Assembly: GCF_016056295.1 (NCBI RefSeq)
Contig: NZ_JAECZB010000001.1
Span: 211,508-275,507, forward strand
Reading direction: 5' to 3'
Length of the DNA: 64,000 nucleotides
From: Atlanticothrix silvestris CENA357
GTDB taxonomy: Bacteria > Cyanobacteriota > Cyanobacteriia > Cyanobacteriales > Nostocaceae
Shown piece after piece: positions 54,855 through 63,949 of this stretch (the stretch's first letter is position 1; each line of letters starts with the position of its first letter). Made by a program: the position numbers and the translations under genes. A model generated the notes under the pieces. That model did no database searches and was not told the DNA's origin. It saw only the letters and a program-made list of their open reading frames with translations.

Positions 54855-55181
54855 TCAAGATTGTTTTTCACTACCAGCTAATTCTCTTGATTCATAGTAA
54901 CGGCAATTTTGACAAGGGCCGCTGGGGTTGACAGCACAACGAATGTAGCCAGACTGGGCATTAAATTTGCAACTGATGTCACCAATGAGGTAGCCTACTC
55001 CTTCTAAATAGTAGCGATCGCTTTCAGGAGGTCGAATATTTTGCCGTACCCTTACTCCTGACAAATTCAGCGCAGCTTGCCTCAACCGTGAGCGTGTCCG
55101 TAACTGGGTTTTGCGGATCACCCACAGAGAAATTAGGGACGGTAAAAAACCAACAGCAATCACTAAAAGTGTCTTTAACAC
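54855..55181 (-). CDS. DUF6464 family protein
   Basis: A 108-residue protein with one N-terminal hydrophobic segment (VIAVGFLPSLISLWVI) and a basic stretch after it. The C-terminal domain, GDISCKFNAQSGYIRCAVNP then GPCQNCRYYE, has four Cys in the spacing characteristic of the cyanobacterial DUF6464 family and may bind a metal. It is likely membrane-anchored with the Cys-rich part in the cytoplasm. The function is unknown. Confidence 0.8.
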   Translation of the reverse strand: MLKTLLVIAVGFLPSLISLWVIRKTQLRTRSRLRQAALNLSGVRVRQNIRPPESDRYYLEGVGYLIGDISCKFNAQSGYIRCAVNPSGPCQNCRYYESRELAGSEKQS

Positions 55182-55582
55182 CTTTCTTTACCTCTTTTAT
55201 GCGCTGATTGATCGTCCGTGATGTTGCACTCTCAAAAAAAAATGAAAGTGCAACTCCTAGGGCAGTTTTGCCTCTTCGCTTTCAAAACCAACTGTTCCCA
55301 ATGCTATGAAGTTGGGATAGTTGATGTGGATTGTGGCAGTATGGCATCTCAAAACTTAGCGCCATTCGTACCAGATACCACTTCCATCAGCATAACTGTT
55401 ACAGCCTAAAGCCTGATCTATGGTTGAATCTTCATAATTTTAAGATTTGTTGATTCAGTGTTCCTGGTAAAAAACGATTGGTAAGCTGTCACATATCTAA
55501 GTTGCACATCTTTTCGTATGGACTGTTAACTGTTGACTGTTAACGGTCAGCAATCAACAAACTTAGGAAGTGATTGTGTCAT
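55182..55582. other. Gap between DUF6464 and the LexA-linked gene
   Basis: 401 bases with no supported gene. A 63-codon frame at 55218-55409 has no ribosome site or family match and is not called. A GTTAACTGTTGACTGTTAAC-type repeat lies near 55522. Confidence 0.55.
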
Positions 55583-56053
55583 TTAAAGGCGTAATAGTTG
55601 ATCAGCATCAGCCATACTCTTGTTTTTTATATGTTGCTGAGAGGCTAATCTTTTTCTTTTAGTTTGCTGACGAAGTTTTTGGGCTAAAAGTGCAGCTTCC
55701 TTTTCTGCTCGGAATAAATCAACTTTCCGTGTGGTGATAATCAATGATTTATCTGGCTTTTGTCTCACCCAAGGGACACTAACTGTCAAATACTTGCAAA
55801 TGCTTTTGCAAGGTTTACCATTTGCTTGAGTGTTGAAGGTGCTGGCTATTGCCTTCAACTCTAATATTTTTACTTCTAACTCTGCTGCCATTTGATTGAT
55901 GCGCTGCGCTTGTGCTATTAAATGCTCCCATTCGCTGGTTATAATTTCTTGTTGAGGTTGCAATGGCACTATTGCACTATTGACCTTGGTAGGCTGTGAT
56001 AAGGACAATGGAAGCGAGATGTTATTGTTGTAGCTGTGTTCGATTGTTTTCAT
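55583..56053 (-). CDS. Unknown basic protein, probably SOS-regulated
   Basis: A 156-residue protein of unrecognised family. A Pro/Gln/Ser-rich N-terminal ~50 residues lead into a heptad-like helix (EWEHLIAQAQRINQMAAELE near residue 42). A compact middle follows with GKPCKSICKYLTVSVPWVRQ near 80, and the end is a strongly basic helix (EAALLAQKLRQQTKRKRL). The charge pattern suggests nucleic-acid binding. ATG at 56053 is preferred because TAGGAAAAACT precedes it; frames from TTG 56101 or ATG 56089 are possible. A LexA box lies 50 bases upstream. Confidence 0.6.
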   Translation of the reverse strand: MKTIEHSYNNNISLPLSLSQPTKVNSAIVPLQPQQEIITSEWEHLIAQAQRINQMAAELEVKILELKAIASTFNTQANGKPCKSICKYLTVSVPWVRQKPDKSLIITTRKVDLFRAEKEAALLAQKLRQQTKRKRLASQQHIKNKSMADADQLLRL

Positions 56054-56102
56054 AGTTTTTCCTACAAGGCTACTGAGCTTGTAAGGCATTCTATCAAACA
56101 AA

Positions 56103-56118
56103 TAGTACTTTTGTACTA
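56103..56118 (-). promoter_or_regulatory. LexA (SOS) box
   Basis: TAGTAC-TTTT-GTACTA is a perfect palindrome that fits the Anabaena LexA consensus RGTACNNNDGTWCB exactly on both strands. It ends 50 bases before the chosen start of the unknown gene at 55583-56053, a position that would overlap its promoter. Confidence 0.75.
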
Positions 56119-56294
56119 AAACGGGTGTTTAAAGCTTGTACCTGTTGTTATATCGTCGATGTTGGTTTAAATGCTGATGTAAATATGACTTTTTTATTGT
56201 TTAGAGAACTTTCTTAGTTAAATATAGATAATTTCAATATAAATTAATAGACATTTAAATTAAGATTATAAGCGTGGTTTAAATTTAAAAATAG

Positions 56295-56831
56295 TTACTT
56301 TATATTATAGTTTTTACGCCATCTTTCAAGATTATTAATAGATATTGATTGAGTTATAACATTAACACCATTTCCTCTCCATTCAACTTCTGAATCAGTT
56401 GTAAAAACACCACATTCTAATTGTTCAAGATTAATATCCCAATATTCACTAAATCGGCTTTTTAAAGTAATAACTTGATCAAATACCTTATTTCTATGCT
56501 TATTTCTTCTTTTTCTTTCTGTTGCTCCTGTTGCCTCTGTATCAATAAATTTAGTTTCAATTAAAAATAGACTGCCTTTAAATGTGAGATAGACAAAATC
56601 GCATTTACCTAAATCTGTATAATCCGCTATTGGAGATTTTTCAAATAATAGTAATTCACAACATGAAGGAAACAATGATTTAATATTTAAAAATAAATAA
56701 GCTTGTAAGAGAAGTTCATTATCATAAGGAAAAACGATTACCCCCTCAAAAAATTGTTTAATATCTTGTTGAGTTTGAGGTTGAATTTTTTTACAGTAAG
56801 AAACAAATTGGTATAAATCGTTTGTAATCAT
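56295..56831 (-). CDS. PD-(D/E)XK-like nuclease-fold protein
   Basis: A 178-residue AT-rich gene. DLGKCDFVYLTFKGSLFLIE followed by TKF near residue 74 shows the Asp, then Glu-x-Lys on the next strand, the usual active-site layout of PD-(D/E)XK nucleases. A basic patch (ATERKRRNKHRNK) follows. No specific family was recognised. There is no HIP1 site in the gene. It stands alone, 178 bases upstream of the LexA box, so it may be a stand-alone accessory or defence nuclease. Confidence 0.6.
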   Translation of the reverse strand: MITNDLYQFVSYCKKIQPQTQQDIKQFFEGVIVFPYDNELLLQAYLFLNIKSLFPSCCELLLFEKSPIADYTDLGKCDFVYLTFKGSLFLIETKFIDTEATGATERKRRNKHRNKVFDQVITLKSRFSEYWDINLEQLECGVFTTDSEVEWRGNGVNVITQSISINNLERWRKNYNIK

Positions 56832-57138
56832 CCAGTTTTAGCTCCTTTCCCTAGCGCTAGTCTAAGTCCTTATGGCATAACAAGATATCATTTTATACAG
56901 AAAAGCATCATCCGCATAAGTAACTAAAAAAACTATTAAAGACTAATATTTCTAAGGCAATTTACTGTTGACTTAGTTAAAAAAATTGTATTAATAAAAC
57001 TATTCTTATTAAGTAGATATACGAGATTTGTTCTCTCTTTAATTAGCACTGCTATTTTAAAGCTAGCCACATGCTAATTTATGGAAACACTTTTACAACA
57101 ATATTTTCATTAGACAATAAAACAAGAATATCTATTTA
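56832..57138. other. AT-rich gap before dnaE-C
   Basis: 307 AT-rich bases. No gene, repeat or clear terminator is seen behind dnaE-C. The promoter of the nuclease-like gene is probably in the left half. Confidence 0.5.
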
Positions 57139-58494
57139 TTAGGTACTAATCAAAGGTTTTAGGTGAGCAGTAAATCTAGCATTTTGTAGAGCTTGCACTG
57201 TTATTCGAGAATCTTGCACGCAAAATTGCCAACCTAAGCGAACTAGTTTCCGAGAATTTTCTGCTTGTACAATTCCAATTACTGGCATTTTGGCTTTTTC
57301 TTTGTCCCCTGACTGTTCTTGCAAAATTGTTTTCAAGCGGTGCAATTCTTCAATATCGCCAGCTTGTTGGGGATTTAGTTCCACCATAACCATTTGCACC
57401 GTTTCTACCGGTTCTGCATCTTCAACTATCAATTGAGTTTGGTCATCTCGTCGGTCTATTTTACCCCAAATAATCAATCTAGTATCGACTTGAAGGAGAA
57501 AATCTATGCGTTCATAAGTTTTAGGAAAAACCACTGCTTCAGATTGTGAAGTCAAATCTTCTATTTGTAAAATTGCCATTGGATCGCCTTTTTTAGTCAT
57601 GACTTTTTTCACATTATTCAGCATGACAACTGCACACAGCTTTGTATCTTCTCTTTGTTCGCCTAGCTGTGAGAGGTTAATTGGCGTGAGGAGTGGTGTT
57701 ATTTGTCTTAAAGATTTTAGTGGATGATCTGATACATAAAATCCCAATAATTCTTTTTCCATCCGCAACTTTTCTTGGGGAGGAAAATCGAGAACAGGGT
57801 TAGCTTTAGGAACAGATTCAAAAGCTTTACTTTTTGTTTTATTATTAGTACTAGTATTCGGAAATTCGCCTAATAAATCAAAGAGATTTCCCTGACCGCT
57901 AGCTCTATCTTTGGCGCGGGATTGTGCCCAATCGTAAACGAGTTCTAGGTCTTTGATTAATTGTTGACGATTTGGTTCAATTTTGTCAAAAGCTCCACAA
58001 TAAATGAGCGATTCTAAAGTTCGGCGATTGACTGCTCGCAGATCTAAACGATCGCAAAAATCTGCGAGGGATTTAAACTCTGCTCCTTCATTTCTTGCTT
58101 CTAAAATAGAGGCGATCGCGTTTTGTCCCACATTTCGCACTGCTGAAAATCCAAACAAAATCTTTCCTGCGGCTGGGGTAAAATCTAGACCTGAGCGATT
58201 AATATCTGGTGGATCTATTTGAATACCCATATTGGTACAGTTATTAATATATCTCTGTACCTTGTCTGTATCGCCACTGTTAGCCGTCAACAGTGCCGCC
58301 ATATATTCTAATGGATAATTAGCTTTTAAATATGCAGTTTGATACGTGACATAACCGTAGGCAGTTGAATGGGATTTATTGAAACAATTGGCAGCTACGA
58401 AATTATTTTTGATGGCAAAGTTATGGTCATGTTGAACACCAATGTCATAAACATTTTCTTGACCTACATATTTACGGGTGATTATTTTAACCAT
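57139..58494 (-). CDS. dnaE: DNA polymerase III alpha subunit, C-terminal half with split intein-C
   Basis: A 451-residue protein that is only the C-terminal part of the replicative polymerase. Residues 1-36 are the DnaE intein-C (ITRKYVGQENVYDIG, then HDHNFAIKNNFVAAN), ending with the splicing Asn. Cys37 opens the extein with CFNKSHSTAYGYVTYQTAYL. The rest carries the helix-hairpin-helix and OB-fold regions of the alpha subunit. The N-terminal half with intein-N is encoded elsewhere and the two are joined by protein trans-splicing. ATG at 58494 with GGAG upstream is preferred over TTG at 58503. Confidence 0.97.
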   Translation of the reverse strand: MVKIITRKYVGQENVYDIGVQHDHNFAIKNNFVAANCFNKSHSTAYGYVTYQTAYLKANYPLEYMAALLTANSGDTDKVQRYINNCTNMGIQIDPPDINRSGLDFTPAAGKILFGFSAVRNVGQNAIASILEARNEGAEFKSLADFCDRLDLRAVNRRTLESLIYCGAFDKIEPNRQQLIKDLELVYDWAQSRAKDRASGQGNLFDLLGEFPNTSTNNKTKSKAFESVPKANPVLDFPPQEKLRMEKELLGFYVSDHPLKSLRQITPLLTPINLSQLGEQREDTKLCAVVMLNNVKKVMTKKGDPMAILQIEDLTSQSEAVVFPKTYERIDFLLQVDTRLIIWGKIDRRDDQTQLIVEDAEPVETVQMVMVELNPQQAGDIEELHRLKTILQEQSGDKEKAKMPVIGIVQAENSRKLVRLGWQFCVQDSRITVQALQNARFTAHLKPLIST

Positions 58495-58629
58495 CTTTAC
58501 CAACTCCCTAAATCAAGTCTGTAAAATTAATTTATAAATTTACCAGGATTGTATTCTAGCCCATACCCAATACCCAATCTTCTGCAATATGTACTAAAAT
58601 CAAGGACTTGAGTCACAAAGAGAGCAATC

Positions 58630-60087
58630 ATGGCATCCATCCGCGAGCTGCACGAACAGCTAATTAAAAAAGAACGTTCTGCTGTTGAGATTACCCAAGA
58701 AGCTTTAGACCGCATTCAAGTGTTAGAGCCAAAATTACATAGTTTCTTACATGTAACAGCACAACAGGCGTTAGAGCAGGCTAGGGCTGTGGATGCCAAA
58801 ATTGCTGCTGGAGAAAAAATTGGACTGCTTGCAGGTATTCCCATTGGTATTAAAGACAATATGTGTACCAAAGGGGTTCCTACCACTTGCGCCTCCCGGA
58901 TTTTAGAAAATTTTGTCCCACCTTATGAATCAACAGTGACACAAAAACTGGCTGATGCGGGGGCAGTGATGGTGGGCAAAACCAACTTAGATGAGTTTGC
59001 AATGGGCGGTTCCACAGAAAATTCTGCTTACCAAACTACAGCTAACCCATGGGATTTATCACGGGTTCCGGGGGGTTCTTCTGGAGGTTCCGCAGCAGCG
59101 GTGGCGGCGGAAGAATGTGTTGTGTCTCTCGGTTCTGATACCGGTGGCTCGATTCGCCAACCTGCATCTTTCTGCGGGGTGGTAGGGCTGAAACCGACTT
59201 ACGGGTTAGTTTCTCGCTACGGTTTGGTGGCTTTCGCATCGTCCTTGGATCAAATTGGCCCATTTGGACGTTCAGTAGAAGATACTGCAATATTGTTAAA
59301 TGCGATCGCAGGTTACGATCCTAAAGATTCCACTAGCCTCAAAGTTGAAATTCCCGACTACGCCGCTAGTTTAAAGCCAGACCTCAAAGCCAGAAGTAAA
59401 CTGCGAATTGGTATCATCAAAGAAACATTTGGTGAAGGCTTGGACTCTGTTGTAGAACAAGCTGTTACCAAAGCGATTGATCAATTACAAAATTTGGGAG
59501 CCGAAATTCATATAATTTCCTGCCCTAACTTCCGCTATGGCGTACCCAGTTATTACATCATCGCTCCATCAGAAGCATCGGCTAACTTAGCTCGTTACGA
59601 TGGCGTTAAGTATGGTTATCGCGCTCCTGATGCAGAAAATCTGCTGTCTATGTACACTCGCACCCGTTCTACTGGTTTTGGTGCAGAAGTCAAACGCCGG
59701 ATTATGATTGGAACTTATGCCCTTTCTGCTGGCTATTATGATGCCTATTACCTTAAAGCGCAAAAAGTCCGCACCTTGATTAAGCAAGACTTTGAAAAGG
59801 CTTTTAAGCAGGTTGATGTACTAGCCTGTCCTACTGTTCCTACGACAGCTTTTAAAGCAGGGGAAAAAAATACTGACCCTTTAAGCATGTATTTACTTGA
59901 CTTGATGACGATTCCCGCAAATCTTGCTGGTTTACCGGGTATAAGTGTGCCATGTGGTTTTGATAACAATAACCTGCCTATTGGATTGCAACTTATTGGT
60001 AAAGTGCTGCGGGAAGATCAATTAATTCAAGTAGCTTATGCTTATGAACAATCAACTACTTGGCATTTGCGGCAGCCACCATTTTGA
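58630..60087 (+). CDS. gatA: Aspartyl/glutamyl-tRNA amidotransferase subunit A
   Basis: A 485-residue amidase that, with GatB and GatC, converts Glu-tRNA(Gln) (and Asp-tRNA(Asn)) into the correct amide form using ammonia from glutamine. The amidase catalytic triad is visible as Lys in [19 protein letters not shown] near residue 118, cis-Ser in [13 protein letters not shown] near 152 and nucleophile Ser in [15 protein letters not shown] near 176. Length is normal. gatB and gatC are not adjacent. A hairpin at 60098-60119 follows the stop. Confidence 0.97.
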   Translation: MASIRELHEQLIKKERSAVEITQEALDRIQVLEPKLHSFLHVTAQQALEQARAVDAKIAAGEKIGLLAGIPIGIKDNMCTKGVPTTCASRILENFVPPYESTVTQKLADAGAVMVGKTNLDEFAMGGSTENSAYQTTANPWDLSRVPGGSSGGSAAAVAAEECVVSLGSDTGGSIRQPASFCGVVGLKPTYGLVSRYGLVAFASSLDQIGPFGRSVEDTAILLNAIAGYDPKDSTSLKVEIPDYAASLKPDLKARSKLRIGIIKETFGEGLDSVVEQAVTKAIDQLQNLGAEIHIISCPNFRYGVPSYYIIAPSEASANLARYDGVKYGYRAPDAENLLSMYTRTRSTGFGAEVKRRIMIGTYALSAGYYDAYYLKAQKVRTLIKQDFEKAFKQVDVLACPTVPTTAFKAGEKNTDPLSMYLLDLMTIPANLAGLPGISVPCGFDNNNLPIGLQLIGKVLREDQLIQVAYAYEQSTTWHLRQPPF

Positions 60088-60186
60088 TGAATGATGAGTG
60101 ATGAATTGTAATTCGTCATCAAAAAAGTGCCTTTAACTTTAACTTAACCATATTGTCAATTAGATTATGGTTGATGGTTGCTAAAA

Positions 60187-60975
60187 TTAAGCTGGTTTTA
60201 GCAAATCTTGGGCTGAGGATGAAGGTGAATTAGTATTCTTTTGAAGCTGCGCCACAATTTCCAGAGTAGAGATTTGTTTCTGTAACCAATCTGTAAAGAA
60301 ATCACCAATAATTTGCAGACGACGCTGTTCATCTAATTGTGGTTTAATTATCTCCTCAACTGCAATTATATGTACTCCTTTGGGTGTAATTATTGGCTTC
60401 AAAATCTGTGGGGGAGTGGCGGCAAAAACTGCCGCTGCAATCTCTGGTCTAAAATCAGTACGGTAGCGAATCCCTTGATAACCACCAGCACGGCGGCTTT
60501 CTAGATTTTCAATATATTGGCGAGCAATTTCTTGAAAACTAATTTCACCTTCTTGCAAAGCATAAAACAGTTCTAAAGCTAAGTCCTCATCATCCAAAAT
60601 AACTTCATAAGTTACGGCTCCAGAGTAATCAATTTGGTGAGCATAAAAAAATGGTTCAACTTTATCTGCAAATAGATGACTAGCTAGCTTTGCAGATAAG
60701 ATGGTGATTTTAGCTATTTCTTCAAAATCATCTAAAGAAAGATGATGTTTTTCTAACCACGACCAGGTATCTTCGGCTTTGACCAAGTTGTTGGCTAAGC
60801 GCATATTATCTGCTGCCTGTTGCAGTTCTTCTGTATCAACTGTAATTTCTGCTGCTTCGGCTGCCTCAACAATAACTTTTTTAGAAGCGATCGCTTCTAA
60901 CATACCAGGAATTTGACAAGACAATTTTATATGGTAAATAATGTCTTCGCTAGAAATGTTTAAAACATTTGACAT
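60187..60975 (-). CDS. Peptidylprolyl isomerase-like (PpiC/SurA-type) protein
   Basis: A 262-residue cytoplasmic protein without signal peptide. The N-terminal ~120 residues are helical, SurA-like, and the parvulin-type domain follows (YEVILDDEDLALELFYALQEGE, then RAGGYQGIRYRTDF and ITPKGVHIIAVEEI near residues 125-230). Such proteins accompany HlyD/ABC peptide exporters in cyanobacteria, where they are thought to aid precursor folding. ATG at 60975 has GGAGG 9 bases upstream; the longer frame to 61044 is not supported. It lies near a double-glycine peptide gene. Confidence 0.85.
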   Translation of the reverse strand: MSNVLNISSEDIIYHIKLSCQIPGMLEAIASKKVIVEAAEAAEITVDTEELQQAADNMRLANNLVKAEDTWSWLEKHHLSLDDFEEIAKITILSAKLASHLFADKVEPFFYAHQIDYSGAVTYEVILDDEDLALELFYALQEGEISFQEIARQYIENLESRRAGGYQGIRYRTDFRPEIAAAVFAATPPQILKPIITPKGVHIIAVEEIIKPQLDEQRRLQIIGDFFTDWLQKQISTLEIVAQLQKNTNSPSSSAQDLLKPA

Positions 60976-61407
60976 TATGCCATTCCTCCAAAAATAAATT
61001 AATTGAAAATTACTTATGGGATTTTTTTGATAGGTAATTAACATTTTTATTATATTCTCTTATTTTCTTAATTCCTGTCTCTATCTAATGGTACTTTTAA
61101 TATTTAGTGCGATAATAATGTATACAATTTATTTTTAATAGTGTAGCATTGCTTAATCTATAAACATAGATAAAAAACCAATTTTAAAGACAAAATTTAA
61201 TTACTTATGTCTTGATTTTATAGTATTTAATATTTTTTCACATCATATCTTTAATTTTAAAATAGCTAGTAATGTCATAATGTAAAAGCTAAATCTGCTT
61301 TCGATTTTCAAATGAGCTTGCTAATGATGTCTTACTAAAAAGACAAAAGTATTCCGAGTATAGCTCATCAGTTTTGACTAAAAAACCTGACCTGGAAAAG
61401 TAATAAA
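60976..61407. other. AT-rich gap between divergent PpiC and precursor-peptide genes
   Basis: 432 very AT-rich bases with no gene found. It must hold both divergent promoters. No repeat or hairpin stands out. Confidence 0.55.
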
Positions 61408-61668
61408 ATGGCTAAAATAGTAATTTCTGATTTACATCAAACCGATGTAAACATGTTTTTGCATGACTTACATATAATGGAAATGAACACCATATTAGGT
61501 GGCTTCCTTCAAGGATTATTAGGTGGTTATAGTGATTCACTATTAGCCACAATGTATGATAGTTTAAATCAAAGTTCAAATAGCACTAAGAGTTTAGCAG
61601 GTGTAGATGAAAACAAAATTTTTACTGTTGATTTTTCTGAAATAGCTTTCAATTTTATAGTTGTATAA
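61408..61668 (+). CDS. Double-glycine leader peptide precursor (bacteriocin-like)
   Basis: An 86-residue small protein. The N-terminal ~31 residues look like a double-glycine leader (VISDLHQTDVNMFLHDLHI then EMNTILGG), ending in GG at 31-32; a second LLGG follows at 37-40. The remaining ~46-55 residues, rich in Ser, Asn and Thr, would be the exported peptide. The role as toxin, signal or structural peptide is unknown. Nearby PpiC-like and HlyD genes support export by a C39-peptidase ABC transporter. A plausible upstream site GGAAAAGT precedes the ATG. Confidence 0.7.
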   Translation: MAKIVISDLHQTDVNMFLHDLHIMEMNTILGGFLQGLLGGYSDSLLATMYDSLNQSSNSTKSLAGVDENKIFTVDFSEIAFNFIVV

Positions 61669-62290
61669 ATTACAAATTAATGACAACTATGATTGGATGA
61701 ATAATACCAATTCAAATAATATTGGCAACACATCAATTATTCGTAAGGGCACAACATTGTTTGTGCCCCTACCTATCTGTCGCATTTTTTTTCAAATTGA
61801 TCTAAAAGGATGTTTGTAAAGTCTAGTTTATTACTTACCTGGGCGACTAGAAGTCGCGCGGCATTTCCTTTAAGTCGGCAAAGCCGCCCAACGCAGTGCC
61901 TTGGCTACACAAACAAAACCTGCTTCCGCAGATTATCCCTCTTTTATCACTTTGGGAGAACCCAATCGCTGAAAGCCTTTCGAGGCTTTAATTTCTAAGT
62001 TTTGGCTATAAATTTTAGTTACTGTTAGAAAATAAAGCCTCAAAGCTTGGCTCAATCAAAGTTTCAGAATATTGCTTCGATTATTGTTTTCCGAGAGTGA
62101 CAGAACAGGGTTATTGATTATGTTAAGTAAGTCGGTGGGAAAAAACACAATTATCTTAAGAAAGGTAAACAACGCTAAAACCCTCTTGCTTCATGCCTCA
62201 TCCCAACTACAAATATTTACGCCGTTCTACTTAGTAGCGAATTATATTCGCTTAATACTTTTAAAACAAACATCCTTTAAGTATTGAACA
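61669..62290. other. Gap with family A repeat
   Basis: 622 bases without a supported gene. A dispersed family A repeat (61845-61912, opposite orientation to the copies at 2975 and 53455) is the main feature. Short frames at 61810 and 62072 overlap repeat or AT-rich sequence and have no ribosome site or match, so they are not called. Confidence 0.6.
61845..61912. repeat. Dispersed intergenic repeat, family A (copy 3, inverted)
   Basis: It contains AAGTCGGCAAAGCCGCCCAA and CGCAGTGCCTTGG, the reverse complement of the blocks at 2975-3165. This shows the family occurs in both orientations in the window. Confidence 0.75.
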
Positions 62291-62323
62291 ACAAAAAATA
62301 GGGCAGGCTCATAACCTGTCCTA
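62291..62323 (-). terminator. Rho-independent terminator of the HlyD transcript
   Basis: Read on the minus strand, a nine-pair stem (TAGGACAGG with CCTGCCCTA, one G-U pair) and seven-base loop is followed at once by TTTTTTGTTG. It lies 58 bases behind the HlyD stop codon and would end that transcription unit before the peptide gene region. Confidence 0.75.
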
Positions 62324-62380
62324 GTTCATAATTCAAGATATATTTTCTAATTAGTAGGCAATTCGAAACTTAACTAATCC

Positions 62381-63928
62381 CTATAGTTCCAGACCACCTT
62401 TTTGCAACTTCTTGAATGGATCTAAGATAAAGTCAATCACTCGACGCTGGCGGATAATTACTTCTGCGGTTGCTGTCTGTCCAGGGGTTAAAGTAATCTG
62501 CTTGTTACCGGCTTGGATGTATGGATGATCCAAGATGATATCCAACTCATAAGTTTCTGTTCTGTTGTCGCCGTTTGTCTGAATTTTTGAGTTAGGTGAA
62601 ACCCAACTAACTTTCCCTTGTAGCACACCATAATCTTGGAAGGGATAAGCATCAAACTTGACTTTGACTGGCATTCCCACCTTCAAGAAACCACTTTGTT
62701 GACTAGGCATCTGAGCTTTGAGAATCAAAGGAGTATTTTCTGGGGCAATTTGGGCGATCACCTGTCCTGTTTCTACTACTGGCCCTGGTTTTTGGATGGG
62801 CAGTTCAAAAATTACCCCATCAATAGGCGATCGCACTACTCGTTGCTGTAGCTGGAGGTTTAAGGATGTAATCTGACTACCTGTTTGAGCTATTTCTGAT
62901 TGCAGAGTACTAATTTGTGTTTGTAGTTCTTTGAGCTGTTCTTGATTTCTGAGTACTGCCAGTTTACCTGCTTGCACAATACCTTGATAGCTACTTTGCT
63001 GCTCTTGCAGACGTAGTTTTGCTTGTTGAATATCTGCCAAAGCTTGACTCATAGTCCCCTGATAACGACTTACTTCTTCTTGTAAACGCAGTCGAGCTTG
63101 TGTGATATCAGACTTTGCTTGTTCTTGGGAGCGTTGGCTTTCTTCTGCTATCTTTTCCAATTCCACAACTTTAATTTGAGGAATTGCACCTTGTCCCAAA
63201 AGATTACGATAACGTGCAACTTCTGTTAAATCTCGCTGTAAACGACTGGTAGCTAACTTTTGAGCAATCGAAGTAGAGTGAATATTTTGCCTAGCTTGCT
63301 CAACTAAAGCTAGTTTTTCCAATTTTTGTAAGTTATACGAGCTTTGCTGGGCATCCAGATGTTGCTGCGCCTGATTAACTTGAGCCATTTTTTCCAATTC
63401 TTGGGATTTGTTTTGTTGCTCTTGAGTGCTAATCATCAAGATGAATTGGTTTTTTAATAGCTCTTGTTGCGATCGCTGATTAATTAATCCTTGCAGCCTT
63501 GTCTGCGCTTGTTGCAGTTCTGTTCGCATTACATCAGACTCTAACTCCAGTAAAACTTGTCCAGCTTTAACAGTCGAACCTTCTTGAACTTTCACAGAGA
63601 CAACACTACCAGGAACCGCAGCGCCCAAGGTTTGCGTCGCTCCTTTAGGTTCTAAACGCCCTCTAGCACTTCCTGTTTCATCAACTTTAGAAAGCATCGA
63701 CCAAGGTAAGATGATCGCTGCAAAACCTGCCAAAAAGTACAGCATTGAGCGTGTCCAGATCCTTGGTAAGGCATCTAGCAGTTCTTCCGTGCCGTAATAC
63801 CATTCTTTAGTCTCAGTTGCTGCCTTTTTTCGATAATCAACAATGGCATTAGAATCTTCAACTTGATGAGGCTCATCTTGCTGTGGTTTAACGAGTACAG
63901 ATGATAAATTGTGATATAGGTTTGGCAT
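62381..63928 (-). CDS. HlyD family membrane fusion protein (peptide exporter)
   Basis: A 515-residue periplasmic adaptor of type I-like export. One transmembrane segment (SMLYFLAGFAAIILPWSML) lies near residue 62. A lipoyl-type half (GSVVSVKVQEGSTVKAGQVL near 110) is followed by a long Gln-rich coiled coil (about 135-360). The second lipoyl half and barrel have VRSPIDGVIFELPIQKPG near 370. It would connect an ABC transporter, expected beyond 64000, with an outer-membrane channel. ATG at 63928 is preferred; the extra 19 codons to 63985 consist of intergenic repeat. Confidence 0.9.
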   Translation of the reverse strand: MPNLYHNLSSVLVKPQQDEPHQVEDSNAIVDYRKKAATETKEWYYGTEELLDALPRIWTRSMLYFLAGFAAIILPWSMLSKVDETGSARGRLEPKGATQTLGAAVPGSVVSVKVQEGSTVKAGQVLLELESDVMRTELQQAQTRLQGLINQRSQQELLKNQFILMISTQEQQNKSQELEKMAQVNQAQQHLDAQQSSYNLQKLEKLALVEQARQNIHSTSIAQKLATSRLQRDLTEVARYRNLLGQGAIPQIKVVELEKIAEESQRSQEQAKSDITQARLRLQEEVSRYQGTMSQALADIQQAKLRLQEQQSSYQGIVQAGKLAVLRNQEQLKELQTQISTLQSEIAQTGSQITSLNLQLQQRVVRSPIDGVIFELPIQKPGPVVETGQVIAQIAPENTPLILKAQMPSQQSGFLKVGMPVKVKFDAYPFQDYGVLQGKVSWVSPNSKIQTNGDNRTETYELDIILDHPYIQAGNKQITLTPGQTATAEVIIRQRRVIDFILDPFKKLQKGGLEL

Positions 63929-63949
63929 AAGTAATTCAACTTGTTGGTT

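Noticed and set aside
55218..55409. A 63-residue frame with three Cys
   Set aside because: There is no ribosome site, composition is unlike neighbouring genes and no family is recognised.
61810..61998. A 62-residue frame downstream of the peptide precursor
   Set aside because: Most of it is family A repeat sequence, which explains the open frame.
62072..62287. A 71-residue frame that could be a second precursor peptide
   Set aside because: There is no double-glycine leader, no ribosome site, and it runs into the HlyD terminator region.
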